Of a stretch of 64,000 nucleotides of DNA, positions 7,901 through 16,171 are shown in pieces (the stretch's first letter is position 1; each line of letters opens with the position of its first letter). The notes below the pieces were generated by a model that saw nothing but the letters and a program-made list of their open reading frames with translations, was not told the origin of the DNA and did not search any database. The DNA comes from Thermosynechococcus sp. (GTDB lineage: Bacteria; Cyanobacteriota; Cyanobacteriia; Thermosynechococcales; Thermosynechococcaceae): assembly GCF_025999095.1 (NCBI RefSeq), contig NZ_AP024678.1, positions 837,527 to 901,526 of the forward strand, in the 5' to 3' direction. Made by a program: the position numbers and the translations under genes.

Positions 7901-9859
7901 GGAGTTCTGAATTGAGATACCATCCAAAACGGTAAAAACACTACCACCTGTCCCTAGAATGGTGATCTCCCCAGATCCGGAGGTGAGGATTGAACTGTTG
8001 CTGATCTCTACCCCCATAGTGTATTCACTGCTGCCATGAATCCTAATATGGCCACCACCTGCATTGAGGATAGAGAATTGGATATCAACCCCAGCATTGG
8101 CCGGGGTGACACCGATCGCTGGACTGGTGAGAGGATTAGAACCGCCCCCCAAAACAATATTGCCACCGTTAGAAATAAGTGAGACTGAGCTTAATTGAAT
8201 GGCACCGGCACCGTTGTTATCAGCATCGGCATGGAGAATGATATTTAGTCGGCCTGCTTGTGATTGAATGTCATAATTAACAGAAATGTTATTTGCGGCT
8301 TGGAACGTTAGGGAGGCGTCGCCCCCTGCTGTCTTGATAATAGGAGCAGCAATAGAAATATTACCCTCTTGGCTTCCAGTATCACCAGTTGTGATGATGA
8401 CACTAGTCCCGGAATTCAGAGCAGCTTCAATGGCGGTATTCCCAACAGAGGCATTATCACCTGTGGGGGTAAAAATATCAGGGTTGGCACCAGAAAATGT
8501 ACCGTTACTGGTGCCGCTGCTAATGGTGACATTGCGTGGGTCAAGGAGCCATGTACCGGACTGACCATTAGCTGCAGTGGCATCTACTGTTCCCCAAACG
8601 CTCAGTAATTCTCGACCGGAGGTTTCAACAAAGCCCCCATTACCGCCAAGTTGACCGCCGCGTGCAGTGATAGTGCCGCCAAATTGAGTGCTGTTGTCTG
8701 CCCATGCAATGACGGTGCCGCCATTGCCTTGATTGACGGCATCCGCTGCAATCACGCTCCCACTGTTGATAAAGAGGTTACGGGCATTGAAGCTGCTATC
8801 CAGTCGATTGGTGCCTGTTGTTCCCCCGCGGTAATCGCCCCCTAAGAGAATCGTGCCACCACCGAATTGACCAGAAGCAGTTAAGTTGGTATTGATAAGG
8901 GCGATATGTTGACCGGTGATCGTGATTTTGCCACCAGTACCTATGGGATTGGCGACGGAAAGGCTGCCACTGATGACGGCGGTGTTGGTTGTGGTGGGGA
9001 TTTTACTGGGGTCATGGACAAGGTGAATGGTGCCATCGGGGTTTTGAATGACGCTGTTGACGGGTTGTGAACCATTGCCGGTGAGTAAGCTGGGTAACTC
9101 CACAGCAGCGATCGCTCCTCCAGAGGGTAGTCGCTCCTGAGGAATCTCAAGACTGAGCAGCATTCCCTCTTGGGAGACCCGCACCATTCCTGTTTCAGGC
9201 ACAGCTGTAATGTGGATATTGCCGGCGGGCGCTGCGAGTGTACCCGTATTGATCACTTGGTGTGCCATTAGGCTGAGGCTTTGACCGTTACCAACCCTCA
9301 GCTCGCCTTCATTGATGATGAGGCCTTTACTCAGGAATTCAAAGCCTATGGGCTGACCATTGAGGGCTGCATAGAGGTTCTGGCCATTGACATCAAAAAC
9401 CCCTCCTTCAAACAGCACCCGTTGAGCGGTGGCGGCATGGAAAGCAGCGGGGAGATTCAAGCGGGCATTGGGGCCAAAAACGATCCCCGCAGGGTTGAGC
9501 AGATACAGGTTACTGTTGCCACCTGTGATTTGAATCAAGCCATTGATATAACTGGCGTTGCCACCATTGACGCCCGCAAGAATGTTGCGAATTTGCGGAT
9601 TAGAGAGAAAGTTGACGATTTGGCCATTGCCAACATTGAAGTTACGGAAGAGGTGAAAGAGATTTTGACCATTCGCCGATAGGCTGCCACCGCTAATATC
9701 AATCTGTTGACCATTGTGGATGACGGTGGTGTTAGTGCCATTGATAGCTGGGGTGATCTGGCTGTAAACAGCGCCACTGCACAGTCCCCCAAAGGCTAAG
9801 GCAATGGTAAATAGATACCGTTGTAGAGTTTTCACGATTCTAGTCTCCAGATAATTCAT
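4913..9859 (-). CDS. secreted filamentous-haemagglutinin-type protein with C-terminal CHAT protease domain
   Basis: From ATG 9857-9859 the protein has about 1,648 residues. A basic, hydrophobic signal sequence is followed by a two-partner-secretion domain (VNFLSNPQIRNILAGVNGG; LYLLNPAGIVFGPNARLNLP). About 900 residues then resemble beta-helix repeats rich in G, N, T and S (ITLTGTGG, ILRGTGG). A proline-rich linker (PPPVPPES twice) leads to a CHAT domain. Its expected catalytic histidine is in LATHAEF (codon 5399-5401) and cysteine in LSACRTA (codon 5270-5272), followed by GFAGLSLQAGVKSSVASLW. An earlier in-frame start at 9919 is less likely because AGAGG sits before 9859. No TpsB transporter gene is nearby. 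Domain calls are secure; substrate and location are unknown. Confidence 0.88.
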   Translation of the reverse strand: MNYLETRIVKTLQRYLFTIALAFGGLCSGAVYSQITPAINGTNTTVIHNGQQIDISGGSLSANGQNLFHLFRNFNVGNGQIVNFLSNPQIRNILAGVNGGNASYINGLIQITGGNSNLYLLNPAGIVFGPNARLNLPAAFHAATAQRVLFEGGVFDVNGQNLYAALNGQPIGFEFLSKGLIINEGELRVGNGQSLSLMAHQVINTGTLAAPAGNIHITAVPETGMVRVSQEGMLLSLEIPQERLPSGGAIAAVELPSLLTGNGSQPVNSVIQNPDGTIHLVHDPSKIPTTTNTAVISGSLSVANPIGTGGKITITGQHIALINTNLTASGQFGGGTILLGGDYRGGTTGTNRLDSSFNARNLFINSGSVIAADAVNQGNGGTVIAWADNSTQFGGTITARGGQLGGNGGFVETSGRELLSVWGTVDATAANGQSGTWLLDPRNVTISSGTSNGTFSGANPDIFTPTGDNASVGNTAIEAALNSGTSVIITTGDTGSQEGNISIAAPIIKTAGGDASLTFQAANNISVNYDIQSQAGRLNIILHADADNNGAGAIQLSSVSLISNGGNIVLGGGSNPLTSPAIGVTPANAGVDIQFSILNAGGGHIRIHGSSEYTMGVEISNSSILTSGSGEITILGTGGSVFTVLDGISIQNSSIRAEAGNLTLTGTGGGLGSEVFSNFGIYLEESQIQTTTGNITLTGTGGANYEGIGIRSYSTSINSESGNIILRGTGGESGGVGFLLEAATDTSYPAEITTAGNGNILIEGRGTGGNEGLVMQGSGWLTLAVRDGVLTLAAQGGIDVSSDLDDLNLNIYSGGAGRLIFQPIDAATPVGLGDGATGDLIVNQFLLNGITGGFSLITIGHPSGTGLIDVRPFSLNYNLALQTPAPGSQGIRFNGSGATNLNGRNLTLNSGGGVTQGSHAISGGTLQLLGQGPFTLNNANNDFQALSGNVTGNVNLSNQGALGIVSFNNGVNGLTTGINTNGNTLILNLASGDLTQSAPIRSGSLGLLLQNGSATLTNPDNQVGTLAAQLNSSGDLRFVNNGSLTVGSVNPTGITARNVFLQTLAGDIVLNAPISAVGTGDAIVLVAQENFINNYGPNVFSTPNGRWLVYSTDPNLNIKGGLTGSEQFNATYPQPALFSGSGFLYRVSQAPPPVPPESPPSETPTPPPVPPESQIQEDLGQILLGQEIQSTQLPQNTAQVVYFPGVDTIRQQISAAFDQGDYNSAIKLLQQLYSFEFSEYFGEFLSTPGQGGLQFFDIDQIKELLGRIAQETGQKPALSYVFWRPKQLDIFIITPQGEPIYQPVQVPQETVRRVIAAFNQEVRDPRKTNSESYLPFAQQLYQWIMGSVDPELQARGINTLVFALDEGLRTMPLAALHTGSNLISSTVSDSPIGRNGQFLVERYNLALIPSINLVDTRYQPLQNASVLAMGASKFTDQSPLPAAPIELQTITQVVGQGQVFLNEAFTVSNLESQRRRSLYPILHLATHAEFNPGKPQNSYIQFWDRQLSMAQLRQLRLFRPPTELMTLSACRTAVGDINAELGFAGLSLQAGVKSSVASLWYVSDEGTLALMTAFYGQLRTAPIKAEALRQAQLAMIHRQVVIEENHLRSAGLQGGLSIPLPQEVQTGGRRLLSHPYFWAGFTMIGSPW
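6340..6411 (-). repeat. two 27-bp direct repeats encoding the proline-rich linker
   Basis: Bases 6340-6366 and 6385-6411 are near-identical copies 45 bases apart. On the minus strand they encode PPPVPPES twice, the flexible joint between the beta-helix and CHAT domains. The 45-base period keeps the frame, so copy-number change would lengthen the linker by 15 residues per unit. Confidence 0.8.
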
Positions 9860-9880
9860 CGAGTCGTGCCTCTGGAGACT
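9842..9880 (-). promoter_or_regulatory. perfect 9-bp inverted repeat enclosing the start codon of the CHAT gene
   Basis: AGTCTCCAG at 9842-9850 and CTGGAGACT at 9872-9880 are perfectly complementary, with 21 bases between. In the minus-strand mRNA the loop contains the start codon (9857-9859) and part of the AGAGG ribosome site. A hairpin of this kind would control ribosome access. The base pairing is seen; its role is inferred. Confidence 0.55.
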
Positions 9881-10023
9881 CTTGTCGAGGAGTGCAGAGG
9901 CTGTGGTGGAAATTGGCAATAACCATTATAGGTAGAACAATAAAATTCCCAAAATGCTATGCTTTATTACTTCTCAATCCGCAACGATCATAGAATGAGC
10001 TTATATTCCTAGGAGTAATAGTC

Positions 10024-11040
10024 TTGGCACAGGGATTACGAGTTGGCATTTTAGGAGCCACAGGTGCGGTTGGCACAGAAATTTTGGCCATTTTGGGGGA
10101 ACGGTCGTTCCCAGTAGCAGAGTTACGTCTGTTGGCTTCGCCTCGTTCAGCAGGTCAAGCCCTCTCGTTTCGTGAGACCGTGCTGCCTGTGGAGGCGGTG
10201 AGTGAACAGACCCTCAAAGGGTTGGATCTCATTCTGGCTTCGGCAGGGGCAAGTGTGTCGCGGCAGTGGCTGCCGATCGCGGTCAAAGGGGGAGCGATCG
10301 CCATTGATAATTCCAGTGCCTATCGCATGGAACCTAACGTTCCCTTAGTGGTGCCCGAAGTCAACCCTGAAGATCTAAAAACACACCAAGGCATCATTGC
10401 CAATCCTAACTGCACAACAATTTTGATGACGGTTGCGCTATGGCCATTGCATCAGGTGCGACCGATTCGGCGGATTGTGGCGGCCACCTATCAGTCGGCC
10501 AGTGGGGCGGGGGCAAAGGCTATGCAAGAACTCAAGGATCAAGCCCTCGATATTCTAAAGGGACAGCCACCGCGCACAGCGGCCTTTCCCTATCCCTTGG
10601 CCTTTAACCTCTTTCCCCACAATTCTCCCCTCAATGAACAGGGCTACTGCCAAGAGGAAATGAAGATGGTCAATGAAACCCGCAAAATTTTCCATGCTCC
10701 CCAGTTGCGGTTAACGGCCACCTGTGTTCGGGTACCCGTGTTGCGTGCCCATTCGGAAGCCCTCAATGTGGAATTTTTTGAGCCTTTTCCACTGCAGGAG
10801 GCCCGCGATCGCCTGCAAACAGCGCCGGGGGTACAGTTTGTTGAGGATTGGCAGCGCAACTATTTCCCCATGCCCCTCGAGGCAACAGGTAAGGACCCAG
10901 TGCTTGTGGGGCGGCTGCGCCAAGACATTTCAGAACCCAATGCCCTTGAACTATGGCTGTGTGGGGATCAAATTCGCAAGGGAGCGGCATTGAATGCGGT
11001 GCAAATTGCTGAATCCCTGATTGCCCAAGGACTGCTTTAA
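10024..11040 (+). CDS. asd: aspartate-semialdehyde dehydrogenase
   Basis: Asd reduces aspartyl phosphate to aspartate semialdehyde on the path to lysine, threonine, methionine and diaminopimelate. The protein has 338 residues: the NADP-binding loop GATGAVG at 11-17, the catalytic cysteine in NPNCTT (Cys130), YQSASGAGAKAMQEL, and a C-terminal WLCGDQIRKGAALNAVQIAE segment. The start is TTG at 10024, eight bases after AGGAG; no ATG lies near enough to keep the glycine loop. It stands alone between two minus-strand genes. dapA does not follow here, unlike in some cyanobacteria. Confidence 0.95.
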   Translation: MAQGLRVGILGATGAVGTEILAILGERSFPVAELRLLASPRSAGQALSFRETVLPVEAVSEQTLKGLDLILASAGASVSRQWLPIAVKGGAIAIDNSSAYRMEPNVPLVVPEVNPEDLKTHQGIIANPNCTTILMTVALWPLHQVRPIRRIVAATYQSASGAGAKAMQELKDQALDILKGQPPRTAAFPYPLAFNLFPHNSPLNEQGYCQEEMKMVNETRKIFHAPQLRLTATCVRVPVLRAHSEALNVEFFEPFPLQEARDRLQTAPGVQFVEDWQRNYFPMPLEATGKDPVLVGRLRQDISEPNALELWLCGDQIRKGAALNAVQIAESLIAQGLL

Positions 11041-11053
11041 CTCCCTTCACCAG

Positions 11054-11890
11054 TCATTGATCAGCAGGTTCAGGGGGCGATCGCCCAATATCAGGTGATG
11101 GCTCCCCCAGCCTTTCTAAGTAGGCTTCGAAGTGCTCCTGAAAATACAGCCACGAGGTCATATCTGCGCCCTCGCGGTATTCCCTGGGGGCTTCCCGGTA
11201 TTGGGGCAGTTGCTCTAATTGCTCTTGGAGGAGAGGGGGCAAGTCTTCCACACTCAGGGCTTTGCAGCCGGTCGCGCTATAGATGAGATAACCGGGGCGA
11301 TCGCCCATCTTCATCCAAGGCAACCAAGGACCCATCCGACTCCAAGACAAATGGACATCGGCAATGGTCGGCGTATCCTGTTGTAAATCGGCAGTGGCCA
11401 CCGTTAGCTTAAAGAGTTCTGCTGCTTGGTAGATGGGTTGGGGGCTGTAGGCTTGAAACCGCTTATCCCTAGCCAAGGGATTGTCGTAGTAGGGAAACAG
11501 ATCAAACTGAAACGTCGTGGTTCGCTCACTGACTTGAGCAGGTACCTCACGGCGAAATAGCCCCTGTACAGGATCATTGGCAACCGGAATCACGGGAACT
11601 ACCTCGTCTGTCCAAGGATTGTGCCAGCGATCGCACAGGGATCCATTTTCTGGATCCAGATAAAACGTTAATTCACGGGAAAGAAAATACCACCCGCCCT
11701 CGGGATGGGGCAAACAGCGAGCGGCACTCATGCCAACCATGTTGAAGAGGTGACGGCGACGCTCTTGGGGAACAAAGCTATACACGGCTCCCTGCCATGC
11801 GATAAACGTCGTCTTGCCCTCCAAATCTGCCCGCACCCGCACCCAATCGCGAGCACTCAACCATTTTTGAATCAATTCAGCAGCGGGCAT
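11054..11890 (-). CDS. DUF1838 family protein
   Basis: This 278-residue soluble protein has no signal peptide. Aromatic-rich stretches such as WYFLSRELTFYLDPENG, DRWHNPWTDEVVPVIPVANDPVQG, FPYYDNPLA, LSWSRMGPWLPWMKMGDRPG and YSATGCKAL match my memory of DUF1838, found in cyanobacteria, some proteobacteria and plants. The biochemical function is not known to me; the density of Trp, Tyr and conserved polar residues suggests a lipocalin-like or ligand-binding fold, but that is a guess. It ends a minus-strand series with 11893-12570 and the AI-2E exporter, two bases apart from the former. Confidence 0.7.
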   Translation of the reverse strand: MPAAELIQKWLSARDWVRVRADLEGKTTFIAWQGAVYSFVPQERRRHLFNMVGMSAARCLPHPEGGWYFLSRELTFYLDPENGSLCDRWHNPWTDEVVPVIPVANDPVQGLFRREVPAQVSERTTTFQFDLFPYYDNPLARDKRFQAYSPQPIYQAAELFKLTVATADLQQDTPTIADVHLSWSRMGPWLPWMKMGDRPGYLIYSATGCKALSVEDLPPLLQEQLEQLPQYREAPREYREGADMTSWLYFQEHFEAYLERLGEPSPDIGRSPPEPADQ

Positions 11891-11892
11891 GG

Positions 11893-12570
11893 CTACTCCA
11901 CAGGAATATTGGCAGCCTGCAATTGCACCTCCTGATTCGGATAGCTGGCAAGGCGCAGTGTTAAGGTTTTTGTATTGTTGAGGAGGCTTTTGGGAATAAG
12001 AATCGTGCCTTTGACCAGATCACTGCCGGCGGGTAATTCCGTCGGTAGGCCTTCGGTGAGGGCACTTAAAAGGTCACCTTTATCATTTGTGATTTCAAGG
12101 AAGGTGTAAATAAACTGCACCCTTTGGCTACTATCGTTTTTCAAGCTAACCTGCAGCGCTAAATCTTGGCCAAGGGTGTCCACACGGCTAATTTCTAGGC
12201 GCACCCCCTTGTCCTCAGCAACGATAGGCAGTGTCCGACTCACTGCGGGTTCCGCCGCTGGGGGTTCATTGGCAGTGGTGGGAGCAGGCACAATCTTGCG
12301 ATCGCTAGCCCCTTTGGTCATTTCGGCAATGCGGGCTTTGGTTTGGGCAATGATCTGCGCCTCGTCAAGAATGGGCGATCGCTCCCCTTCAGTTTGATCA
12401 TTGGCATTCACAGCATTGCCGAGGATGGGATTCACCACTGGCTGGGACACACCGCGCAATGAGTCTCGCCCTAGGTGGTAGCCAATAAAAGCCGTAACTA
12501 GGGTAATGGCGGTTGTTGTACTGATTAAAACAAGGGACGTGAGAATTCCGGGGTGAAGGACACGCAGCAT
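11893..12570 (-). CDS. membrane-anchored hypothetical protein
   Basis: The protein has 225 residues with one N-terminal membrane helix (roughly 9-31, ILTSLVLISTTTAITLVTAF). A disordered linker (about 40-115) rich in Ala, Pro and Glu follows. The C-terminal domain, about 100 residues, looks like a small beta-sandwich (GVRLEISRVDTLGQDLALQV; FIYTFLEITNDKGD; LTLRLASYPNQEVQLQ). It would stand at the periplasmic or lumenal side. I do not recognise a named family. It follows the AI-2E gene by four bases and precedes the DUF1838 gene by two, so the three are probably cotranscribed. Confidence 0.6.
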   Translation of the reverse strand: MLRVLHPGILTSLVLISTTTAITLVTAFIGYHLGRDSLRGVSQPVVNPILGNAVNANDQTEGERSPILDEAQIIAQTKARIAEMTKGASDRKIVPAPTTANEPPAAEPAVSRTLPIVAEDKGVRLEISRVDTLGQDLALQVSLKNDSSQRVQFIYTFLEITNDKGDLLSALTEGLPTELPAGSDLVKGTILIPKSLLNNTKTLTLRLASYPNQEVQLQAANIPVE

Positions 12571-12574
12571 TTTC

Positions 12575-13750
12575 CTACTCCACTGAGGATGGCTTCATTG
12601 AGGAAGAAACCGGCGGTAAGGGGGGCGGATGATTGGGGAGTGCAACGGTGGCGTCCACGTCTTCCTCAGTACTGAGGCGCGATCGCACACTCACAAGGAA
12701 GGTCTTGATCACCACGGCGATCGGAACTGCAATTAGAACCCCAACTAAACCCGAAGCCCTAGCGCCCGTTAGGATCGCCAAAAAAACCCACACCGGATTT
12801 AAGCCCGTAAAGCTACCAATGATCCGTGGCGCAACCACATTCTCCAAAAACTGCTGATAGAGAAAGGCAAACCCGACCACCTTAAGGGAGAGCCAAACAT
12901 CCTGAAGGGCAACCAGCAAACTAATGGAAATGATCCCCACCGTGCCGCCAAAGGGCACCAAAGCCATCACGCCAATAATGACACCAAAGAGCAGTCCATA
13001 GGGCACCTTGAGAAAAATGAAAATCGTGGTCAAGCCAATCCCCATGCATAGCCCCAGTACCAGCTGACCAATAAAATAGCTCTCAAAACTGCGGCGTATT
13101 GTTTCTGAAACCGTGGGGCGGACCGTATTTGGCAGCCAACTGAGGAGACCCTCCCACAATTCATCACCATGCTGCAACAAATAAAACGTGAGCACAACCG
13201 TCAAAATCAGGTTAATCAGCACATCCACCGCACTGCTGAGGGTGCCCAAGATTAAATTCAGTGCCTCGCGAGCTAAGCTTTGCAATTGATCCTTAAGTTT
13301 TTCCAACAGTTGATTGGCAAGGGCATCCACATCCACCGTCACCGGTAGATTGAGGGAGTCCACCCACTGACCAAATTCCAAGAGTCGCCGTTGGCTGGAG
13401 TTAAACCATTCCGGCAGACGGGCAATGAGTTGTTGTGCCTGATTAAAGAGATTGGGCACCACAACCAAGGCAATGATGGCAATCAGTACCAAGGCGAGCA
13501 GAAAGACGAAAATTGCTGAGGGTCCGCGGGGGTTTCCCTGTTCCTCCATCCAGCGCACCGGGTAGTTCAGCAAAAAGGCAAATAGAGAGGCAAGGACAAG
13601 CACTGCCACCAGTGGCCCAAAGAACTTGAGAACGGTGGCAAATGCCCAGAAATTCAGCGTCAAAATTGGCCCTGCCAAGCCAATAATCAGAAACCGACTG
13701 GCAATGGAGAGGTGATTCCACCAGTGACCCGAGGCCGCAGGTTGGCTCAT
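12575..13750 (-). CDS. AI-2E/PerM family membrane exporter
   Basis: This 391-residue protein has the PerM/UPF0118 layout: two helices near the N-terminus, a third after residue 65, an amphipathic segment ([18 protein letters not shown]) and then five or so helices holding [31 protein letters not shown] and the C-terminal [18 protein letters not shown]. Family members export small molecules or ions; the substrate cannot be read from sequence. The ATG at 13748-13750 overlaps the murD stop (ATGA), so an earlier start inside murD was rejected. The C-terminal tail is short and proline-rich. Confidence 0.85.
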   Translation of the reverse strand: MSQPAASGHWWNHLSIASRFLIIGLAGPILTLNFWAFATVLKFFGPLVAVLVLASLFAFLLNYPVRWMEEQGNPRGPSAIFVFLLALVLIAIIALVVVPNLFNQAQQLIARLPEWFNSSQRRLLEFGQWVDSLNLPVTVDVDALANQLLEKLKDQLQSLAREALNLILGTLSSAVDVLINLILTVVLTFYLLQHGDELWEGLLSWLPNTVRPTVSETIRRSFESYFIGQLVLGLCMGIGLTTIFIFLKVPYGLLFGVIIGVMALVPFGGTVGIISISLLVALQDVWLSLKVVGFAFLYQQFLENVVAPRIIGSFTGLNPVWVFLAILTGARASGLVGVLIAVPIAVVIKTFLVSVRSRLSTEEDVDATVALPNHPPPLPPVSSSMKPSSVE

Positions 13751-15111
13751 AGCTCTAAGCACAGTTGACGAAAGTGATCACCGCGTTCTTCAAAGTTCTG
13801 ATATTGGTCAAAGCTGGCACAGCCAGGGGAAAAGAGCACGGTTTTGATCGGATACTGGGTCACCAGTTCAGCCGCCGCCGCCACTGCCCGATCCAGTGTC
13901 TCCATGATCTCATAATTTGTAAAACCGATCGCCTCGAGGCGCTGGGCAAACTGCGGTGCCGCTTCACCAATTAAGAGCACCCAAGCAGCTTTCTCCTGAA
14001 TCAGGTTGAGCCAAGGGCGATCGTCCCCCTTTTTGGCCTGTCCCCCAGCAATAAGGATCACCGGACCTGTCACAGAGCGCAGTCCAATTTCTGCGGCATC
14101 ATAATTGGTGGCTTTGCTGTCGTTGATCCACTCCACCTGTCGCCATTGACGAATCCGCTCTAGGCGATGGGGCACACCGGCAAACCCGGCCACCCCTTTG
14201 GCGATCGTTTTGGCGGGAATACCGGCTAAATGAGCAGTTGCCACCGCTAGAAGAAAGTTTTGCTGATTGTGTTGACCCGGCATTTGCAGGATATGGGTAG
14301 GCAGGAGGGGCTGATCCTGAAACCACACTTGATCTTCAGCAATGTAGATGCCCTGTTCAATCCCCTTGGGCAGGGCTGCTGCCCCTTGAGTACTGATCCA
14401 CCATGCCTTGGACCAACGATTCACCATGTGCTGACGCAGATAGGGATCATCGCCATTGAGAATCACTTGTTTGGCACCGTTCATTAGGTGGGCTTTGGTT
14501 GCCACATAGGCGTCAAGGGTACCGTGGCGTTCCAAGTGATCCGGCGTGAGGGTTGTCCAAAGGGCAAATTGGGGTTGGAGGGGGGGGCTCGACTCTAATT
14601 GATAGCTACTAATCTCAGCAATCACCCAATCAAGGGCGCTAGCGGTCAAAGCCACTTCGCAAATACTCTTGCCGATATTGCCACAGGCGGGGGCATGGTA
14701 CCCCGCTGCTTGAAAAATGGCAGCCGTGAGTGCGGTAGTGGTTGTTTTACCGTTGGTGCCCGTAATACATACCCAGGGCCGATGGGCCAGGGTCCGCCAC
14801 GCAATTTCTACTTCACCGCGGATGGGGATGCCGGCTTGGCGAGCGGTAACGAGTGCCGGTGAGTGCCATGGTACCCCCGGACTAATGACAATTTCATCGG
14901 GAACATGCAGGCCAACGCTGACAAGAGTTTGCAAATCAAAGTCATAGTTGAGTTGAACGGGGATGCCTTCAGCTTGCAGCAGTTGCTGTTGAGATTGCAG
15001 CGCTGGAGTTTGACGGCGGTCACTGACCTCCACTTGCCAACCTTGACGTTTGAGTAAACGGGCGGCAGCAATGCCAGAGCGACCAAGACCAATCACATGA
15101 ACAGTTGGCAT
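13747..15111 (-). CDS. murD: UDP-N-acetylmuramoylalanine--D-glutamate ligase
   Basis: MurD adds D-glutamate to UDP-MurNAc-L-Ala in peptidoglycan synthesis in the cytoplasm. Visible are the N-terminal Rossmann segment [21 protein letters not shown], the ATP loop [12 protein letters not shown], the Mur-ligase motif [18 protein letters not shown] and [17 protein letters not shown] near the end. ATG 15109-15111 ([10 protein letters not shown]) gives 454 residues, the usual family length; an upstream in-frame start adds 25 unlikely residues. The stop overlaps the start of the PerM-type gene. Synthesis of cell wall links it to ftsQ elsewhere in the window. Confidence 0.95.
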   Translation of the reverse strand: MPTVHVIGLGRSGIAAARLLKRQGWQVEVSDRRQTPALQSQQQLLQAEGIPVQLNYDFDLQTLVSVGLHVPDEIVISPGVPWHSPALVTARQAGIPIRGEVEIAWRTLAHRPWVCITGTNGKTTTTALTAAIFQAAGYHAPACGNIGKSICEVALTASALDWVIAEISSYQLESSPPLQPQFALWTTLTPDHLERHGTLDAYVATKAHLMNGAKQVILNGDDPYLRQHMVNRWSKAWWISTQGAAALPKGIEQGIYIAEDQVWFQDQPLLPTHILQMPGQHNQQNFLLAVATAHLAGIPAKTIAKGVAGFAGVPHRLERIRQWRQVEWINDSKATNYDAAEIGLRSVTGPVILIAGGQAKKGDDRPWLNLIQEKAAWVLLIGEAAPQFAQRLEAIGFTNYEIMETLDRAVAAAAELVTQYPIKTVLFSPGCASFDQYQNFEERGDHFRQLCLEL

Positions 15112-15260
15112 AGTTAAGGGGGTGAATCCAATCGAGCAGGTACAGACTCGGGGCAGCGGCCACCAAAGTGCTATCCTCAAGGCCAATGGGACCGAAAGGC
15201 GATCGCTCCCGCTGAGGCTTGCAGCTTAAGTTCTATTATTTTCCCACCAAGTAGAGAACA

Positions 15261-15695
15261 ATGCCTAGCTTACGCACAATTTGGCTCTGCGGTTTGCTAT
15301 TGACAACCTGTGGCGGGTTCCTCTCCCTTGCAAGCAGGCCCGCGATCGCCCGCCGCCGCGAAGCCCCCAAAGTGGTGCGCGTCACCGATGTCCAATTGCA
15401 GAGTGAGAATATTGCGGGTGTCTGGTACCACCGCCTGACGGGACGCGTGCGCAATGAAACGGCCACACCAGCACGCAATGTTCAGATCTATTACGAAATC
15501 TATGACCCCACCAGCAAACGACTGCTGGCAGCGGGATTCACCCAGTTGCGCAATCAAGTGCTCAATAGCGAAGCAGAGGCGGAGTTTCTGGCACTTCCCA
15601 ATGCGGGCGGACGGGTGAAAATTACGCTTGTGGAATGGCTGAGTGGCGATCGCGAGTACCGCTCGTTTCAGCAAATGCAGGAATTTTCCCAATAG
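15261..15695 (+). CDS. secreted hypothetical protein, FxLYD-like beta-sandwich
   Basis: This 144-residue protein starts with a signal peptide (SLRTIWLCGLLLTTCGGFLSL, cut near ASRPAIA). The mature part has alternating strands: VVRVTDVQLQSENIAGVWYH, RLTGRVRNETATPARNVQI, YEIYDPTSKRLLAAG and KITLVEWLSGDREYRSFQ. The pattern of a comparison between a protein segment and its unmodified form resembles FxLYD domains of bacterial envelope proteins, but I do not see the exact motif. A periplasmic role is likely, otherwise unknown. It is a lone plus-strand gene between two minus-strand groups. Confidence 0.6.
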   Translation: MPSLRTIWLCGLLLTTCGGFLSLASRPAIARRREAPKVVRVTDVQLQSENIAGVWYHRLTGRVRNETATPARNVQIYYEIYDPTSKRLLAAGFTQLRNQVLNSEAEAEFLALPNAGGRVKITLVEWLSGDREYRSFQQMQEFSQ

Positions 15696-15703
15696 GAGTG
15701 TGC

Positions 15704-16171
15704 CTACTGGGGTGTCTCACTGGAGGCGGGGGATTGAGGGGGTGTTTCCTGCACCCCAAAGGCCAGTACCCAGCCTTCAAGATTATTTTTAGTGCGAATC
15801 TTCAGCCATTCCCCATCCTCACTGCGCCCTAGGATCGTCACCACCTCATCAAAGGCCACACCCCCTAGGGCATTTGCTTCCCGACTGGGGCGATCGCGCA
15901 CCCGCAAACCATCTCCATAGATCACTCGCCCTTCAGGATTTGGCCGCGCTGACTGAGTCGGGGTTGGTTCAGGCGTGGGTGAGGGTGAATTCGCTGAGGA
16001 CTTTGCTGGCGTCGGTGGTGGCGAATTGTGTGCCTCCACCTCAGGACGCGGCGGTGGCCAGAGCAGGTTAAAGAGGAGGGGCATGATGAGGGCAGCAACC
16101 ACAAGGGTCATCAGGCCTAAGCCCAAAAAAGTTCCCAAGAGCCATTGCAGCAGACGCACACCTGGTTTCAT
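15704..16171 (-). CDS. membrane-anchored SH3b domain protein
   Basis: The 155-residue protein has one N-terminal helix (about 12-38), then a disordered stretch of Pro, Ser and Thr repeats (PTPEPTPTQSARP) and a bacterial SH3 domain (GDGLRVRDRPSREANALGGV, then EWLKIRTKNNLEGWVLA). Such domains often hold peptidoglycan or other envelope ligands; the target is unknown. The start overlaps the ycf46 stop by four bases, so it is the last gene of the BLUF - DUF177 - ycf46 - SH3b run. Protein kinase C-like or hydrolase domains are absent. Confidence 0.75.
   Translation of the reverse strand: MKPGVRLLQWLLGTFLGLGLMTLVVAALIMPLLFNLLWPPPRPEVEAHNSPPPTPAKSSANSPSPTPEPTPTQSARPNPEGRVIYGDGLRVRDRPSREANALGGVAFDEVVTILGRSEDGEWLKIRTKNNLEGWVLAFGVQETPPQSPASSETPQ

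Noticed and set aside
9281-9682. 133-codon plus-strand frame opposite the haemagglutinin gene
   Set aside because: Reverse of the repeat-rich region; the opposite strand has a strong domain match.
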